This document shows positions 45,574-55,455 of a stretch of 64,000 nt of DNA, piece by piece. The translations under genes were made by a program, and so were the position numbers. Each line of letters begins with the position of its first letter. Position 1 is the stretch's first letter. The stretch is from assembly GCA_021713395.1 (NCBI GenBank), contig JAKJJT010000004.1:95737-159736 (forward strand), read 5' to 3'. The stretch is from Thiotrichales bacterium 19S9-11. GTDB taxonomy: Bacteria > Pseudomonadota > Gammaproteobacteria > Francisellales > Francisellaceae. The notes beneath the pieces were generated by a model. That model worked only from the letters and a program-made list of their open reading frames with translations, had not been told where the DNA came from and searched no databases.

Positions 45574-45699
45574 TTAGAAATTTCCATCCTACTTAAAAGC
45601 TTTAATAATATAGTTGATTGATCTTTATCTAAAAGAACCATTGATATACACCTCCTTGTGGTTTATACAACTAATACGCAGTAATAAACTGTATATTTT

Positions 45700-46176
45700 C
45701 TATCTTATTTCAGGGGATGGTGACTGATCACTAATTGCTGGAATAGAAAAATAATGAGGAGCTTCTTGTGAGTTATTAGTAGAACTTTGATTTAGCTCTT
45801 TAACAAAACTATCAAGCATATACATATAAAACATACCAGTTTCACTTTTTTTAAAGAATTCAGTATAAATACCAGCATCTTTAATTTTGGTGAAAAAGTT
45901 TTTCAAAGTATTAAAATCTTGTTCTTCTATTTCTATATTTTCTATTTGTGTCGTAACAGCACTTTCAAGGTCTATAGGGTGAGGAATGTCCAGTTGTTCT
46001 ATATGTTTTTTTGTTAATGTGGCAGCTTGTTCATTTTCGTTTAAAAATGATTTAAGATTTTCAGAAGAAAATATATCTGGGTTTGGTTTCTCACCAAATA
46101 AGGTATAAAACGTTAAAAAAGTAAATATAGTGTAAAGTATACTTGATTGATTTTCACTTAATTTAATTTGAGGCAT
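45700..46176 (-). CDS. Unknown protein, paralogue of the one at 46200
   Basis: A 158-residue protein of unknown function. It shares a pattern with its upstream neighbour: IKLSENQSSILYTIFTFLTF at the start, LKSFLNENEQAATLTKKHIE, IENIEIEEQDFNTLKNFFTK and MFYMYMLDSF. The C-terminal tail (EAPHYFSIPAISDQSPSPEI) is disordered. There is no classical signal peptide. The genes are 23 bp apart and probably form one operon. Host-directed or competition function is possible but nothing shows it. Confidence 0.55.
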   Translation of the reverse strand: MPQIKLSENQSSILYTIFTFLTFYTLFGEKPNPDIFSSENLKSFLNENEQAATLTKKHIEQLDIPHPIDLESAVTTQIENIEIEEQDFNTLKNFFTKIKDAGIYTEFFKKSETGMFYMYMLDSFVKELNQSSTNNSQEAPHYFSIPAISDQSPSPEIR

Positions 46177-46199
46177 TTTGATTCCTTAATTTGTTTATA

Positions 46200-46793
46200 T
46201 TAACTAGGTACAAAGTAACGTATAACAGAATTCATGGGGTCTGTTAGGAAAGATAAATATGGTGGATTTCGCCGTACTGGTAATGGTGCTTTTGGAGGAC
46301 TTGAAGACTGTGAAACTATTTGCTCAGACTGATCAGGATTGTAATCATTAAAAATAGTAAAATTATGCTTTGTTTCTTCTTCTTTTCTTTGATTTTGAGC
46401 TAACCAACTGTTGAAAGAAGAATTATTTTCAGGTTTTAAGTCATTATTAAGAGTTAAACTATATGTATAAAGAGGATGTGCTTTTTGATTAAATAAACTA
46501 GGCTTATTAGAAATTTTGTCTATAAGGCTTTTTAGCAGGTTAAACTGTCCTGTTTCTAGAGTAATAGTATTGATACTGATGTTAAGTGATGTTTTATAAG
46601 GGGTAAAGTACTCCATTATTGACTTTGTTAGTTCAACTTCTTTGGTATTCTCTTGTAAAAACTGTTGCCTTATTTGATCATTTACACTTTCATGAGCCTT
46701 ATCAGAGCTAAAAAAATCATAAATATTTATTAAATTAAACAAAATATTGATTTGAAGTACACCATCTCTGTTTAATTTCACAAAAGTAGTCAT
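46200..46793 (-). CDS. Unknown protein with proline-rich tail, paralogue of the one at 45700
   Basis: A 197-residue protein. The N-terminal about 125 residues align by eye with the downstream gene product (VKLNRDGVLQINILFNLINI, QFLQENTKEVELTKSIMEYF, INTITLETGQFNLLKSLIDK, HPLYTYSLTL). The C-terminal tail is longer, disordered and proline-rich (SSSPPKAPLPVRRNPPYLSF). There is no signal peptide or membrane segment. The tandem arrangement suggests duplication and divergence of a lineage-specific gene. No name can be given. Confidence 0.55.
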   Translation of the reverse strand: MTTFVKLNRDGVLQINILFNLINIYDFFSSDKAHESVNDQIRQQFLQENTKEVELTKSIMEYFTPYKTSLNISINTITLETGQFNLLKSLIDKISNKPSLFNQKAHPLYTYSLTLNNDLKPENNSSFNSWLAQNQRKEEETKHNFTIFNDYNPDQSEQIVSQSSSPPKAPLPVRRNPPYLSFLTDPMNSVIRYFVPS

Positions 46794-46960
46794 ATTGGGT
46801 TCCTTGAATCTAAATACAATCCTTACTATCTATCGATTGTAACCTGTATATTAGGCAAAGTGAATGAATGAAATATTTCTATATTAATCATTGATATACA
46901 TAAACAAAAAGCACAAATTTTATAAAAATTGTTTTAGATGATGGGGGTGAGGTATCGTTT

Positions 46961-47251
46961 TTACTTTGATAGCGCTAATAGGACATGTTTAGGGTCATTT
47001 GCAATTGCTTTTAGTAAGGCTTTTGCTGGTCCAGTAGGCTCTCTTCGACCTTGCTCCCAATTTCTCAATGTTGGTAGTTTAACATCAATTAGTTGACAAA
47101 ACTTTTCTTGAGAAAGACCCGTTTTATTACGAATTTCTTTGACTTTTAAGGGAGTAATCACAAACTGACGAGATGGGTTGCGCTTACCATCTATAATATC
47201 ATTCATTTGCTCCATACTTTCAATGAGTCGTCTAAAAAGTTTATCTTCCAT
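46961..47251 (-). CDS. Orphan XRE antitoxin-like regulator (NadS-like)
   Basis: A 96-residue helix-turn-helix protein with VKEIRNKTGLSQEKFCQLID and LPTLRNWEQGRREPTGPAKA, ending AIANDPKHVLLAL. This is the C-terminal HTH type of NadS/HigA2 antitoxins, and the last 35 residues resemble the antitoxin at 47763. ATG at 47251 is taken as start; GTG codons at 47260 and 47254 are alternatives. No toxin gene lies upstream of it. It is transcribed away from the complete pair at 47413 and may share regulation with it. Confidence 0.75.
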   Translation of the reverse strand: MEDKLFRRLIESMEQMNDIIDGKRNPSRQFVITPLKVKEIRNKTGLSQEKFCQLIDVKLPTLRNWEQGRREPTGPAKALLKAIANDPKHVLLALSK

Positions 47252-47273
47252 CACTGCCACTTCACAGAAATAA

Positions 47274-47376
47274 ACTTACTTTATGAGTGAATGTAAGTCA
47301 ATGGCGTGCTTATTTTAATATACACTTTTATTGTGTACCTTATTAGGGTTGAAAAATAACCCTGTTGAGGTATATT
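47274..47376. promoter_or_regulatory. Divergent promoter region with three inverted repeats
   Basis: Three operator-like inverted repeats lie between the two divergent antitoxin/toxin loci: ACTTAC/GTAAGT (47274-47298), TACAC/GTGTA (47321-47337) and AGGGTT/AACCCT (47345-47363). The last overlaps a -35-like TTGAAA (47349-47354), which is 16 bp from a -10-like TATATT (47371-47376) serving the toxin gene at 47413. Either antitoxin could bind here. Confidence 0.5.
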
Positions 47377-47412
47377 TATAGTTAAAAGGGATTAAAATTA
47401 TTTTGGAGAAAC

Positions 47413-47766
47413 ATGGAAAAATGGTTAACAGTTGTAGAAACTCCAATATTTATAAAAATAATAGAGGAAATAATAACTAAAGAGATAAAAGAGGATTTAA
47501 TTGAGTATATCGCTAAGAATCCAACAGCAGGTGATTTACTTACAGGAGCTGGAGGTTGTAGAAAGATAAGATGGAAAATAACGGAAAATACAGGTAAAAG
47601 CGGTGGAATAAGAACAATTTACTATTATTATAACGATACAATGCCAGTCTATTTGTTATTAGCGTATCCAAAAAGTGTAAAAGCAAATATTAGTAAGGAA
47701 ACAAAAAATAAATTAAAACAGATGGTTACGGAGTTATTAAAACTTCATAGGAGTATTAAAAAATGA
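47413..47766 (+). CDS. RelE/HigB2-type toxin
   Basis: A 117-residue type II toxin of the RelE superfamily, of the HigB2/NadT type. ETPIFIKIIEEIITKEIKED at the N-terminus, NPTAGDLLTGAGGCRKIRWK, then GGIRTIYYYYNDTMPVYLLL and KQMVTELLK at the end follow that group's pattern. A TTGGAG ribosome site precedes the ATG. The stop codon overlaps the antitoxin start (ATGA). The partner has the matching NadS-type HTH, which strengthens the call. Confidence 0.85.
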   Translation: MEKWLTVVETPIFIKIIEEIITKEIKEDLIEYIAKNPTAGDLLTGAGGCRKIRWKITENTGKSGGIRTIYYYYNDTMPVYLLLAYPKSVKANISKETKNKLKQMVTELLKLHRSIKK

Positions 47767-48074
47767 GAGAGAGAAAAAAAGATTATGATATCAACAAAAT
47801 GCTACAACAATCAGCTGATGAAGCTGTTCAAATAGCTAAAGGTAAGCTAGTAGGCAAAACACATAAAGTTCTTGTATTTTCTGGAATAGATGTGGTTAAA
47901 CTCAGAAAAAAACTACAAATGTCTAGAGCAAAGTTCTCTGAAGTTTATGGTCTAAGAGTTAGAACCGTTGAAAAGTGGGAACAAGAAAAAAATAAAATGG
48001 ATGCAACCGCTAGGGCCTATCTAACCGCTATCGCGAATGATCCGGAAGGGGTTAGGAAGGCGTTGTCATCGTAA
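47763..48074 (+). CDS. NadS/HigA2-type XRE antitoxin
   Basis: A 103-residue protein with an N-terminal extension (NKMLQQSADEAVQIAKGKLV) and a C-terminal HTH (VVKLRKKLQMSRAKFSEVYG, LRVRTVEKWEQEKNKMDATA). It ends AIANDPEGVRKAL, very like the divergent orphan at 46961. Translation is coupled to the toxin by a 4-bp overlap. It should neutralise the toxin and repress the operon. Confidence 0.88.
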   Translation: MRERKKDYDINKMLQQSADEAVQIAKGKLVGKTHKVLVFSGIDVVKLRKKLQMSRAKFSEVYGLRVRTVEKWEQEKNKMDATARAYLTAIANDPEGVRKALSS

Positions 48075-48103
48075 GGTGATTTGTTAATGAGATAATAAAT
48101 ATA

Positions 48104-48955
48104 CTAAAATCCAGAAAAAACCATCATAACGCTAAGTAGTGTGATGACGATAATTGAAAAAAGGAACATCTTACGTGCCCAAAGACGGTCATTATCAGAT
48201 GATTTGATGCCTTTAAGCCCAAGAATAAACCACCAGCCGCTTAAGATAAGCGCACCAAGGAAGTAGATAATACCTGTATAGCCTAAAATACTTGGCATAA
48301 TCGCTGCAAATGTAAATGCTAGGATATAAACAAGCATGTTGGTTTTGGTGTAAGAAATGCCTCTAATTACTGGTAAAACAGGGATTTTAGCATTTTTGTA
48401 GTCATCTAATCGATAGATGGCAATGGCAAATGAGTGGGGAATCTGCCAAAGAAATAGAATTAAAAAGACAGATAAAGCACCCAAGTTAAGCTCATTGGTT
48501 GCTGCTGTAAAACCAACAACAGGAGGAATTGCTCCGGCGATACCACCAATGATCGTGCCATAAATCGATGCGCGCTTTAACCAAAGGGTATAAAAGCCAA
48601 CATAGAATACAAGGCCAATCAATGCAATTAGCATGGTTAGGGGGTTAGCCTGAAAATAAAGTAGCACAAGGCCTAAAATACCTAAAATAATGCCGTAAGT
48701 AATTGCAAATGGCCTAGATATAAGATTTTTGGCCGTAGGGCGGTTTTTTGTGCGCTCCATTAAACGATCGATATCTCGGTCGATATGGTTATTTAAAACG
48801 CATCCTGAACCCATGACAAGCGCCATACCAATTAGTGTGGATAATAAGATAAATAAGTAAAAATCACCTTGAGCGCCTAAAAAGTAACCACCAGTTACGG
48901 TGATTACGTTGCCCATGATGATGCCAGGTTTGGCAAGTGTTAGAAATTTTTTCAT
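48104..48955 (-). CDS. cyoE: Protoheme IX farnesyltransferase
   Basis: CyoE converts protoheme to heme O by adding a farnesyl group, supplying the bo3 oxidase. The 283-residue UbiA-type protein has about nine membrane segments. The prenyl-diphosphate site is NNHIDRDIDRLMERTKNRPT and the second acidic motif YRLDDYKNAKIPVLPVIRG. It closes the leftward cyoABCDE operon, 28 bp after cyoD. Length is close to the E. coli enzyme (296). Confidence 0.96.
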   Translation of the reverse strand: MKKFLTLAKPGIIMGNVITVTGGYFLGAQGDFYLFILLSTLIGMALVMGSGCVLNNHIDRDIDRLMERTKNRPTAKNLISRPFAITYGIILGILGLVLLYFQANPLTMLIALIGLVFYVGFYTLWLKRASIYGTIIGGIAGAIPPVVGFTAATNELNLGALSVFLILFLWQIPHSFAIAIYRLDDYKNAKIPVLPVIRGISYTKTNMLVYILAFTFAAIMPSILGYTGIIYFLGALILSGWWFILGLKGIKSSDNDRLWARKMFLFSIIVITLLSVMMVFSGF

Positions 48956-48983
48956 TTTATTAGTATTAAAAGTTATTATTTGA

Positions 48984-49322
48984 TTAATGCATCATGTTGT
49001 AATCTAGATTAACCATGATCCAAATTGAACCAAAAACTAGAATTAAAACAATCACTAAGCTAAATAAAAATGCAACTAAATTCCAACGAGACTCAGACTT
49101 TGTGTTTAAGTGAAGGAAGAAGAATAATTGCACATATAATTGCGCTAAAGCAAAGATTGTAATTGCGACATATAAGCCAGTTTTACTTAAGACGTCATAG
49201 TATACGCCGCCAAATGACAAGATAGTGAATATAAGTGATAAGGCTAAACCAACAATATATGATTTGTAAGTGCCATGATCGCTACCAGTAGTATGATCAA
49301 TTGAATGTTGATGATGTGACAT
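48984..49322 (-). CDS. cyoD: Cytochrome bo3 oxidase subunit IV
   Basis: A small three-span subunit of about 112 residues that helps assemble the oxidase. It begins MSHHQHSIDHTTGSDHGTYK with a His-rich stretch, followed by YIVGLALSLIFTILSFGGVY and LYVQLFFFLHLNTKSESRWN, the family signature. A longer frame reaches 49361, but the ATG at 49322 has GGAG nine bases upstream and its start falls just after the cyoC stop. The position within the operon is canonical. Confidence 0.95.
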   Translation of the reverse strand: MSHHQHSIDHTTGSDHGTYKSYIVGLALSLIFTILSFGGVYYDVLSKTGLYVAITIFALAQLYVQLFFFLHLNTKSESRWNLVAFLFSLVIVLILVFGSIWIMVNLDYNMMH

Positions 49323-49323
49323 A

Positions 49324-49944
49324 TCAAATCGCTCCCATAAGGTAAACAATTGTAAAGACAAAAATCCAAACGATGTCTAAGAAGTGCCAGAATAGACCTA
49401 GGCAGCTTAGTTTCGTTGTCGTTTGATTAGTAATACCATGCTTAGATACTTGAATCATCAGGACAATCATCCAAATAAGACCAAGCGTTACGTGTAGCCC
49501 GTGCGTTCCAACTAAAGTGAAGAATGCTGATAAAAAGCCACTACGCTGCCAGCTATTACCTTCTGCTACTAGGTGATAGAACTCATAAAGTTCCATTGCA
49601 ATGAATGAAGCACCTAGAATGAAGGTTAGCATTAACCACTTAATAACAACAGACTTGTTACCTCTTAGGCGGCTAAGCATTGCGATACCATAAGTAAAGC
49701 TACTAGCTAAAAGTAGCATGGTTTCTATAAACACAAATGGAATACTGACAAGATCAGATACGCCTGGCCCACCATATGTATTGTGTCTTAGGACGATAAA
49801 TGTCGCAAAAAGCGAAGCAAACAGTACACAGTCACTCATGATGTAAATCCAGAAACCGTAAACTGTATTGCCACCTGTATCATGATGCTCTTCATGATGA
49901 TCAGAGTGATCGTTTCTTTTTATTTCTGCTGTTATTGTACTCAT
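49324..49944 (-). CDS. cyoC: Cytochrome bo3 oxidase subunit III
   Basis: A five-span subunit III of 206 residues. The N-terminus is His/Glu-rich and cytosolic. [20 protein letters not shown], the long segment [20 protein letters not shown], and [20 protein letters not shown] are the conserved blocks of this subunit. The ATG overlaps the cyoB stop and has GGAG seven bases upstream. Length equals E. coli CyoC (204). Confidence 0.96.
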   Translation of the reverse strand: MSTITAEIKRNDHSDHHEEHHDTGGNTVYGFWIYIMSDCVLFASLFATFIVLRHNTYGGPGVSDLVSIPFVFIETMLLLASSFTYGIAMLSRLRGNKSVVIKWLMLTFILGASFIAMELYEFYHLVAEGNSWQRSGFLSAFFTLVGTHGLHVTLGLIWMIVLMIQVSKHGITNQTTTKLSCLGLFWHFLDIVWIFVFTIVYLMGAI

Positions 49945-52013
49945 AATGTCGCTCCATCAAGTGGCATGTTGTTAGCATGAGGTGAGTTGGTTTCAACGTT
50001 TAAGCCACTATATTTATACTTTGCATGTGCTCTTTTTTGAGCGATTTCATTTTCAATACGCTCAACTTCATCTGCTTTAACATAGTAATCTTTGTTATAG
50101 TTAAAAGATCTAACCATGATGCTAATAAACATAGCAACAAAAGAAGCGCCAGCTAACCAATAGATATGCCAAATCATTGCAAAACCAACAATGCCTGCAA
50201 ATGCTGAGATAATAAATCCAATTGGTGTATCTTTTGGCATGTGTATATCGTTAAATGATTTATTTTGCGGATATGGCATGCCGCGTTCTTTCATTTCCCA
50301 GAACATATCACGGCTGTCAACTTTTGGAAGGTGTGCAAAGTTGTAAAATGGAGCAGGTGATGGTATTGACCACTCAAGTGTTCTACCGTTCCATGGGTCA
50401 CCAGTTTCATCTGCAAGCTCTTTGCGATTTTTAATGCTGACAAGTAGTTGTAATACTTGGAATAAAACACCAAGCGCAATAATTGCGGCACCACAAGCTG
50501 CAACAATTAATAATGGTTGCCATGCTGGATTGTCATAGTGATATAAACGACGAGTCATACCCATACCACCTAGAACATAAAGCGGCATAAAGGCAGTAAA
50601 GAAGCCAATAAACCAGCACCAGAAAGCAGCTTTTCCTAAACCTTCATGCAATCTAAAGCCAAAAGCTTTTGGAAACCAGAAAGTTAAGCCAGCAAAGAAT
50701 CCAAATACAACACCACCAATAATTGTATTATGGAAGTGAGCAATTAAGAATAAGCTGTTGTGAAGAACAAAATCAATGCCTGGCACTGCTAGCATAACAC
50801 CTGTCATACCACCAATGGTAAAGGTGATTAAAAATCCGATACTCCATAGCATTGGAGAAGTAAACAGGATGCGGCCACGATACATGGTAAACATCCAGTT
50901 AAAGATCTTAACACCTGTTGGTACAGCAATAATCATCGTTGCAATACCAAAGAAGGCATTGACATTGGCGCCGGAACCCATTGTAAAGAAGTGATGTAAC
51001 CAAACGGCAAATGATAAAATTGTAATAGCAAATGTTGCCCAAACCATAGTTGCATAACCAAAAAGGCGTTTTTGCGCAAAAGTAGCAACAACTTCTGAAA
51101 AGACACCAAACGCAGGTAAAACAAGGATATATACCTCAGGGTGTCCCCATGCCCAGATTAGGTTAACATACATCATCATATTGCCACCAAAACCATTGGT
51201 GAAGAAGTGCATGCCTAGCAGGCGATCTAAGTAAAGCATACCTAAAGTTGCTGTTAGAATTGGGAATGCAGCGATAACTAAAATCATGCTACATAATGCA
51301 GTCCATGTGAAAATAGGCATTTTCATCAGACTCATGCCTGGGCAGCGCATTTTAATGATTGTTACAAAGAAGTTAATACCTGATAAAAGCGTTCCAACTC
51401 CCGATATTTGTAAGGCCCAGAGATAATAATCTACACCAACGCCAGGGCTATAAGCTAACTCAGAGTATGGGGGATAAGCTAACCAACCAGTATGTGCAAA
51501 TTCGCCAATAAATAGTGAAATATTAACCAATATCGCGCCGATTGCAAATAACCAGAAGCTTAAAGAATTTAAGAATGGAAAAGCAACGTCACGCGCACCA
51601 ATTTGAAGTGGTACTACTAAGTTGATAAGACCAAACATTAAAGGCATTGCCATAAAAAAGATCATAATAACGCCGTGAGCCGTAAAAATCTGATCATAGT
51701 GAGATGCCGGTAGGTAACCAAAGCTGTCACCGACAGAGATGGCTTGTTGTGACCTCATCATTGCTGCATCAACAAAGCCTCTAAAAAGCATGATCATGGC
51801 TGCAACAATATACATAATGCCAATTTTTTTGTGGTCAACCGTGCAGACCCAATCAGTCCATAAGGTTTTCCATTTTTTAAAGTAAGTGAGTGATCCTAGA
51901 ACAACAAGACCGAGAATGGCAGTAAGTATAAACGCCATAAAAACCGGTGGTTCATGAAAAGCTTCTAGGGCACCCATATTGAGGTTTCCAAAAATAGATA
52001 CGTTCTCAAGCAT
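49941..52013 (-). CDS. cyoB: Cytochrome bo3 oxidase subunit I
   Basis: The catalytic heme-copper subunit, 690 residues with about fifteen membrane segments. It oxidises ubiquinol and pumps protons while reducing O2. The heme b ligand is in [17 protein letters not shown]. The Cu(B) region includes [20 protein letters not shown] with the His-Tyr pair and WLHHFFTMG with the His pair. The heme ligands of helix X lie in [15 protein letters not shown]. The N-terminal [20 protein letters not shown] is typical of quinol oxidases. The start overlaps the cyoA stop by 8 bp with an AGGA site upstream. Confidence 0.98.
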   Translation of the reverse strand: MLENVSIFGNLNMGALEAFHEPPVFMAFILTAILGLVVLGSLTYFKKWKTLWTDWVCTVDHKKIGIMYIVAAMIMLFRGFVDAAMMRSQQAISVGDSFGYLPASHYDQIFTAHGVIMIFFMAMPLMFGLINLVVPLQIGARDVAFPFLNSLSFWLFAIGAILVNISLFIGEFAHTGWLAYPPYSELAYSPGVGVDYYLWALQISGVGTLLSGINFFVTIIKMRCPGMSLMKMPIFTWTALCSMILVIAAFPILTATLGMLYLDRLLGMHFFTNGFGGNMMMYVNLIWAWGHPEVYILVLPAFGVFSEVVATFAQKRLFGYATMVWATFAITILSFAVWLHHFFTMGSGANVNAFFGIATMIIAVPTGVKIFNWMFTMYRGRILFTSPMLWSIGFLITFTIGGMTGVMLAVPGIDFVLHNSLFLIAHFHNTIIGGVVFGFFAGLTFWFPKAFGFRLHEGLGKAAFWCWFIGFFTAFMPLYVLGGMGMTRRLYHYDNPAWQPLLIVAACGAAIIALGVLFQVLQLLVSIKNRKELADETGDPWNGRTLEWSIPSPAPFYNFAHLPKVDSRDMFWEMKERGMPYPQNKSFNDIHMPKDTPIGFIISAFAGIVGFAMIWHIYWLAGASFVAMFISIMVRSFNYNKDYYVKADEVERIENEIAQKRAHAKYKYSGLNVETNSPHANNMPLDGATL

Positions 52014-53004
52014 GATGGTTTCCTACACTGTGTTTTCCGTTTTCAATAAGTCTAATCTCTTCTTTTTTAGGGGCTTTCTCTATCATGCGGCTTGATGGCA
52101 TCATAAATTTCATCATAATGTCATGATAAAGTTTTGGCATAACAGAAGAATAGTAAGTGACAGGTGCGTCAATTGTTGGTTTTGCAAGCTGCATGTAAGC
52201 TTGATGTGTTAAACGATTGTTAGCACGTTTAACTTTGCTAACCCATTGATCAAATTGAGCTTGGCTAGTTGCTTTTGCATTGAACTTCATGCCTGCAAAG
52301 CCTTTGCCTGTATAGTTCGCATTGAACCCACTGTAAATGCCAGGGTGCTCTGCAATTAAGTGTAGCCTTGTTTGCATGCCTGCCATTGCATAAATCTGAC
52401 CACCAATTTGTGGAATAATAAAAGAGCTCATAGGTGCATCAGCTGTAATTTTAAACTCAACTTGGCGATGCGTTGGAATTTGTAAGTAGTTTACAGTTGC
52501 AATGTTTTGCTCAGGGTAGATAAATAGCCACTTCCAATCAAGCGCTACAACTTGTACAACCAAAGGTTTGTTTTTGTCTTTTGTGTCAAGTGTACGATAT
52601 GGATCTAGTTTGTGTGTGGTAATCCAAGTGATTACTGCAAGAATTGCAATAATAATAATTGGTATTGTCCACCATACAACTTCTAGAATCGTACTGTGGG
52701 CCCAGTTTGGCTTGTAAGTTGCTTTCGTATTTGAGGCTCTGTAGCGCCAAGCAATTAAAAGCGTTAAGACAATTACTGGAATAACAACAATTAGCATAAG
52801 TAGTGTTGCAATGATGAAAAGTTCTTTTTCTTCTGCTGCCACTAATCCTTTAGGATGCATGCTAATAATACTAGAGCAACCACTTAAGAGTATGAAACTT
52901 AAAGTTAAAGTAATTAGCTTTAGGCTGTTGGCTAGTATTTTCGGAGTAAAACGTTGCTTATGAGTTTCCTGACATGAAGCACGCATTATTAGCTGTTTAA
53001 TCAT
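52006..53004 (-). CDS. cyoA: Cytochrome bo3 oxidase subunit II
   Basis: The quinol oxidase subunit II, 332 residues and probably lipid-modified: the lipobox FILLSGC places the cysteine at residue 43 after an unusually long N-terminal extension. Two membrane segments ([20 protein letters not shown] and [20 protein letters not shown]) precede the periplasmic cupredoxin domain. The Cu(A) ligands of cytochrome c oxidases are missing ([19 protein letters not shown] has no cysteines), as expected for a quinol oxidase. AAGGAG lies 12 bases before the ATG, slightly far. It is the first gene of the operon. Confidence 0.96.
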   Translation of the reverse strand: MIKQLIMRASCQETHKQRFTPKILANSLKLITLTLSFILLSGCSSIISMHPKGLVAAEEKELFIIATLLMLIVVIPVIVLTLLIAWRYRASNTKATYKPNWAHSTILEVVWWTIPIIIIAILAVITWITTHKLDPYRTLDTKDKNKPLVVQVVALDWKWLFIYPEQNIATVNYLQIPTHRQVEFKITADAPMSSFIIPQIGGQIYAMAGMQTRLHLIAEHPGIYSGFNANYTGKGFAGMKFNAKATSQAQFDQWVSKVKRANNRLTHQAYMQLAKPTIDAPVTYYSSVMPKLYHDIMMKFMMPSSRMIEKAPKKEEIRLIENGKHSVGNHHA

Positions 53005-53117
53005 GGGTTCTATTAGCTCCTTTTTGTTCCATGCTCTTGAAGAATTTTTATGATTCCATATAAACCTACCAAGAGCTTTACAGCGACATCATACAAAATA
53101 AAGAAGATGATTACCAC

Positions 53118-53144
53118 AAAAAAAGCCTATTGATTTTATAGGCT
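53118..53144 (-). terminator. Intrinsic terminator in the cyo leader, possible attenuator
   Basis: Read on the minus strand, AGCCTAT-AAAATCA-ATAGGCT is followed by a run of T (53124 to 53118), a classic rho-independent terminator. It lies 114 bp before the cyoA start, in a place where no upstream minus-strand gene ends. A third copy of the stem sequence at 53158-53164 can pair with the middle arm instead. Confidence 0.55.
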
Positions 53145-53164
53145 ATTGTGGCAGTATAGCCTAT
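53138..53164 (-). promoter_or_regulatory. Alternative anti-terminator pairing in the cyo leader
   Basis: On the minus strand ATAGGCT (53164 to 53158) can pair with AGCCTAT (53144 to 53138) over a 13-base loop. This would block the terminator formed by 53144-53118. For this to work the promoter must lie right of 53165, within or near the divergent small gene. Confidence 0.4.
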
Positions 53165-53217
53165 AGATAAATTTGTATGTTAAAGATAACAAAATAAATG
53201 ATACTTTTGGAAAGATG

Positions 53218-53568
53218 ATGAAAAATAACCATAAAAAAGAGACTTTTAGATCAAGGTGGGGTGTTGAGTCAAATTGGCAGGTATTACTAATTTTTATTGT
53301 ATTTTCTATTACAGGATCATTGGCTGTTGCTTTGGCGCATCCAGTAGTTCACTTTTTTGGTTTAAATCAAGAGACAACAAATCCTTGGATATTTTGGCCA
53401 ATTCGTATTGCGATCATTTTTCCAATTTATCAGGTGTTATTATTTATGATTGGAACTCTTGTAGGACAGAAAAAATTTTTTTGGCATTATGGGCGAAAGA
53501 TGTTAAAAAGAATGGGGTTAGAGCGACTGTGTAACTTATTGTTATATAAGCAAGTAAGCAAACAATAG
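53218..53568 (+). CDS. Small membrane protein, DUF6787-like
   Basis: A protein of about 116 residues with two predicted membrane segments (WQVLLIFIVFSITGSLAVAL and IAIIFPIYQVLLFMIGTLVG). The pattern FRSRWGVESNWQVL, PWIFWPIRI, FIPxYQVLL-like and KKFFWHYGRKMLKRMG resembles the family annotated as DUF6787, which I know mainly from Bacteroidetes; that recollection is not checked. The frame opens at a TTG (53173), but the ATG at 53218 follows GGAAAG and matches the conserved start. Function is unknown. It is divergent from the cyo operon. Confidence 0.65.
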   Translation: MKNNHKKETFRSRWGVESNWQVLLIFIVFSITGSLAVALAHPVVHFFGLNQETTNPWIFWPIRIAIIFPIYQVLLFMIGTLVGQKKFFWHYGRKMLKRMGLERLCNLLLYKQVSKQ

Positions 53569-53699
53569 TATCGTTAAATCTTGATTTTGTAATTTTTGTA
53601 ATAATTTGGTTGGTTGTCATAATTCTTTGTTTATTACAATTATTGCAGGTTGTCTTTAGGCTAGAAAGTGATAACATGGTTTCCGTTATAAATAAATGA

Positions 53700-55034
<1,335 letters not shown>

Positions 55035-55455
55035 AATTACTGATAAAACAAAAAGATAAATCAAAAAATAATAAATATTACAATCGTTATTAAGTCAGCT
55101 AAAAATTAATTTAAATACATCAAATACAACAGGTTAAGTTTTTCATCAAAAGGCATAATATCTTGCTTAATTAATCCTAGTTTTCTTCTTAATTTTAAAA
55201 TTAAGAAACTGTACTTGCTTTAAGTAAAAATATAAATAAATCTCATGTAAAACAATACTATAAACCATATTTTAGATTTCTAATTGCAAGTGAAGTTATT
55301 GAATATCTGAATTAAAAGCAATCTTTAATGATAACAAATATTGTATAAATAGTACAAATATTAAGCAAAAATAAAGTAAATTGATATATTTATATATAGG
55401 TTATTGTATTTATTAATTTATAAAGTATAAAGTTGGTGCTAAAGGTGGTGTTATC
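55035..55455. other. 421-bp AT-rich gene-free region before the giant surface protein
   Basis: No coding frame is visible. The region contains a perfect 22-bp palindrome at 55186-55207 and ends in the probable ribosome site AAGGTGG. Promoters for the surface protein must lie here. The AT-rich background gives many -10-like sequences and none stands out. Confidence 0.55.
55186..55207. repeat. Perfect 22-bp palindrome
   Basis: TTCTTAATTTT is followed directly by its reverse complement AAAATTAAGAA. It lies 152 bp after purA and 249 bp before the surface protein gene. It could be an operator or an AT-rich cruciform; there is no T-run suited to termination. Confidence 0.55.

Noticed and set aside
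46200..46793. Considered an SH3-binding effector tail from PPKAPLPVRR
   Set aside because: The sequence does not strictly match PxxPxR or RxxPxxP, so only a proline-rich tail is claimed.
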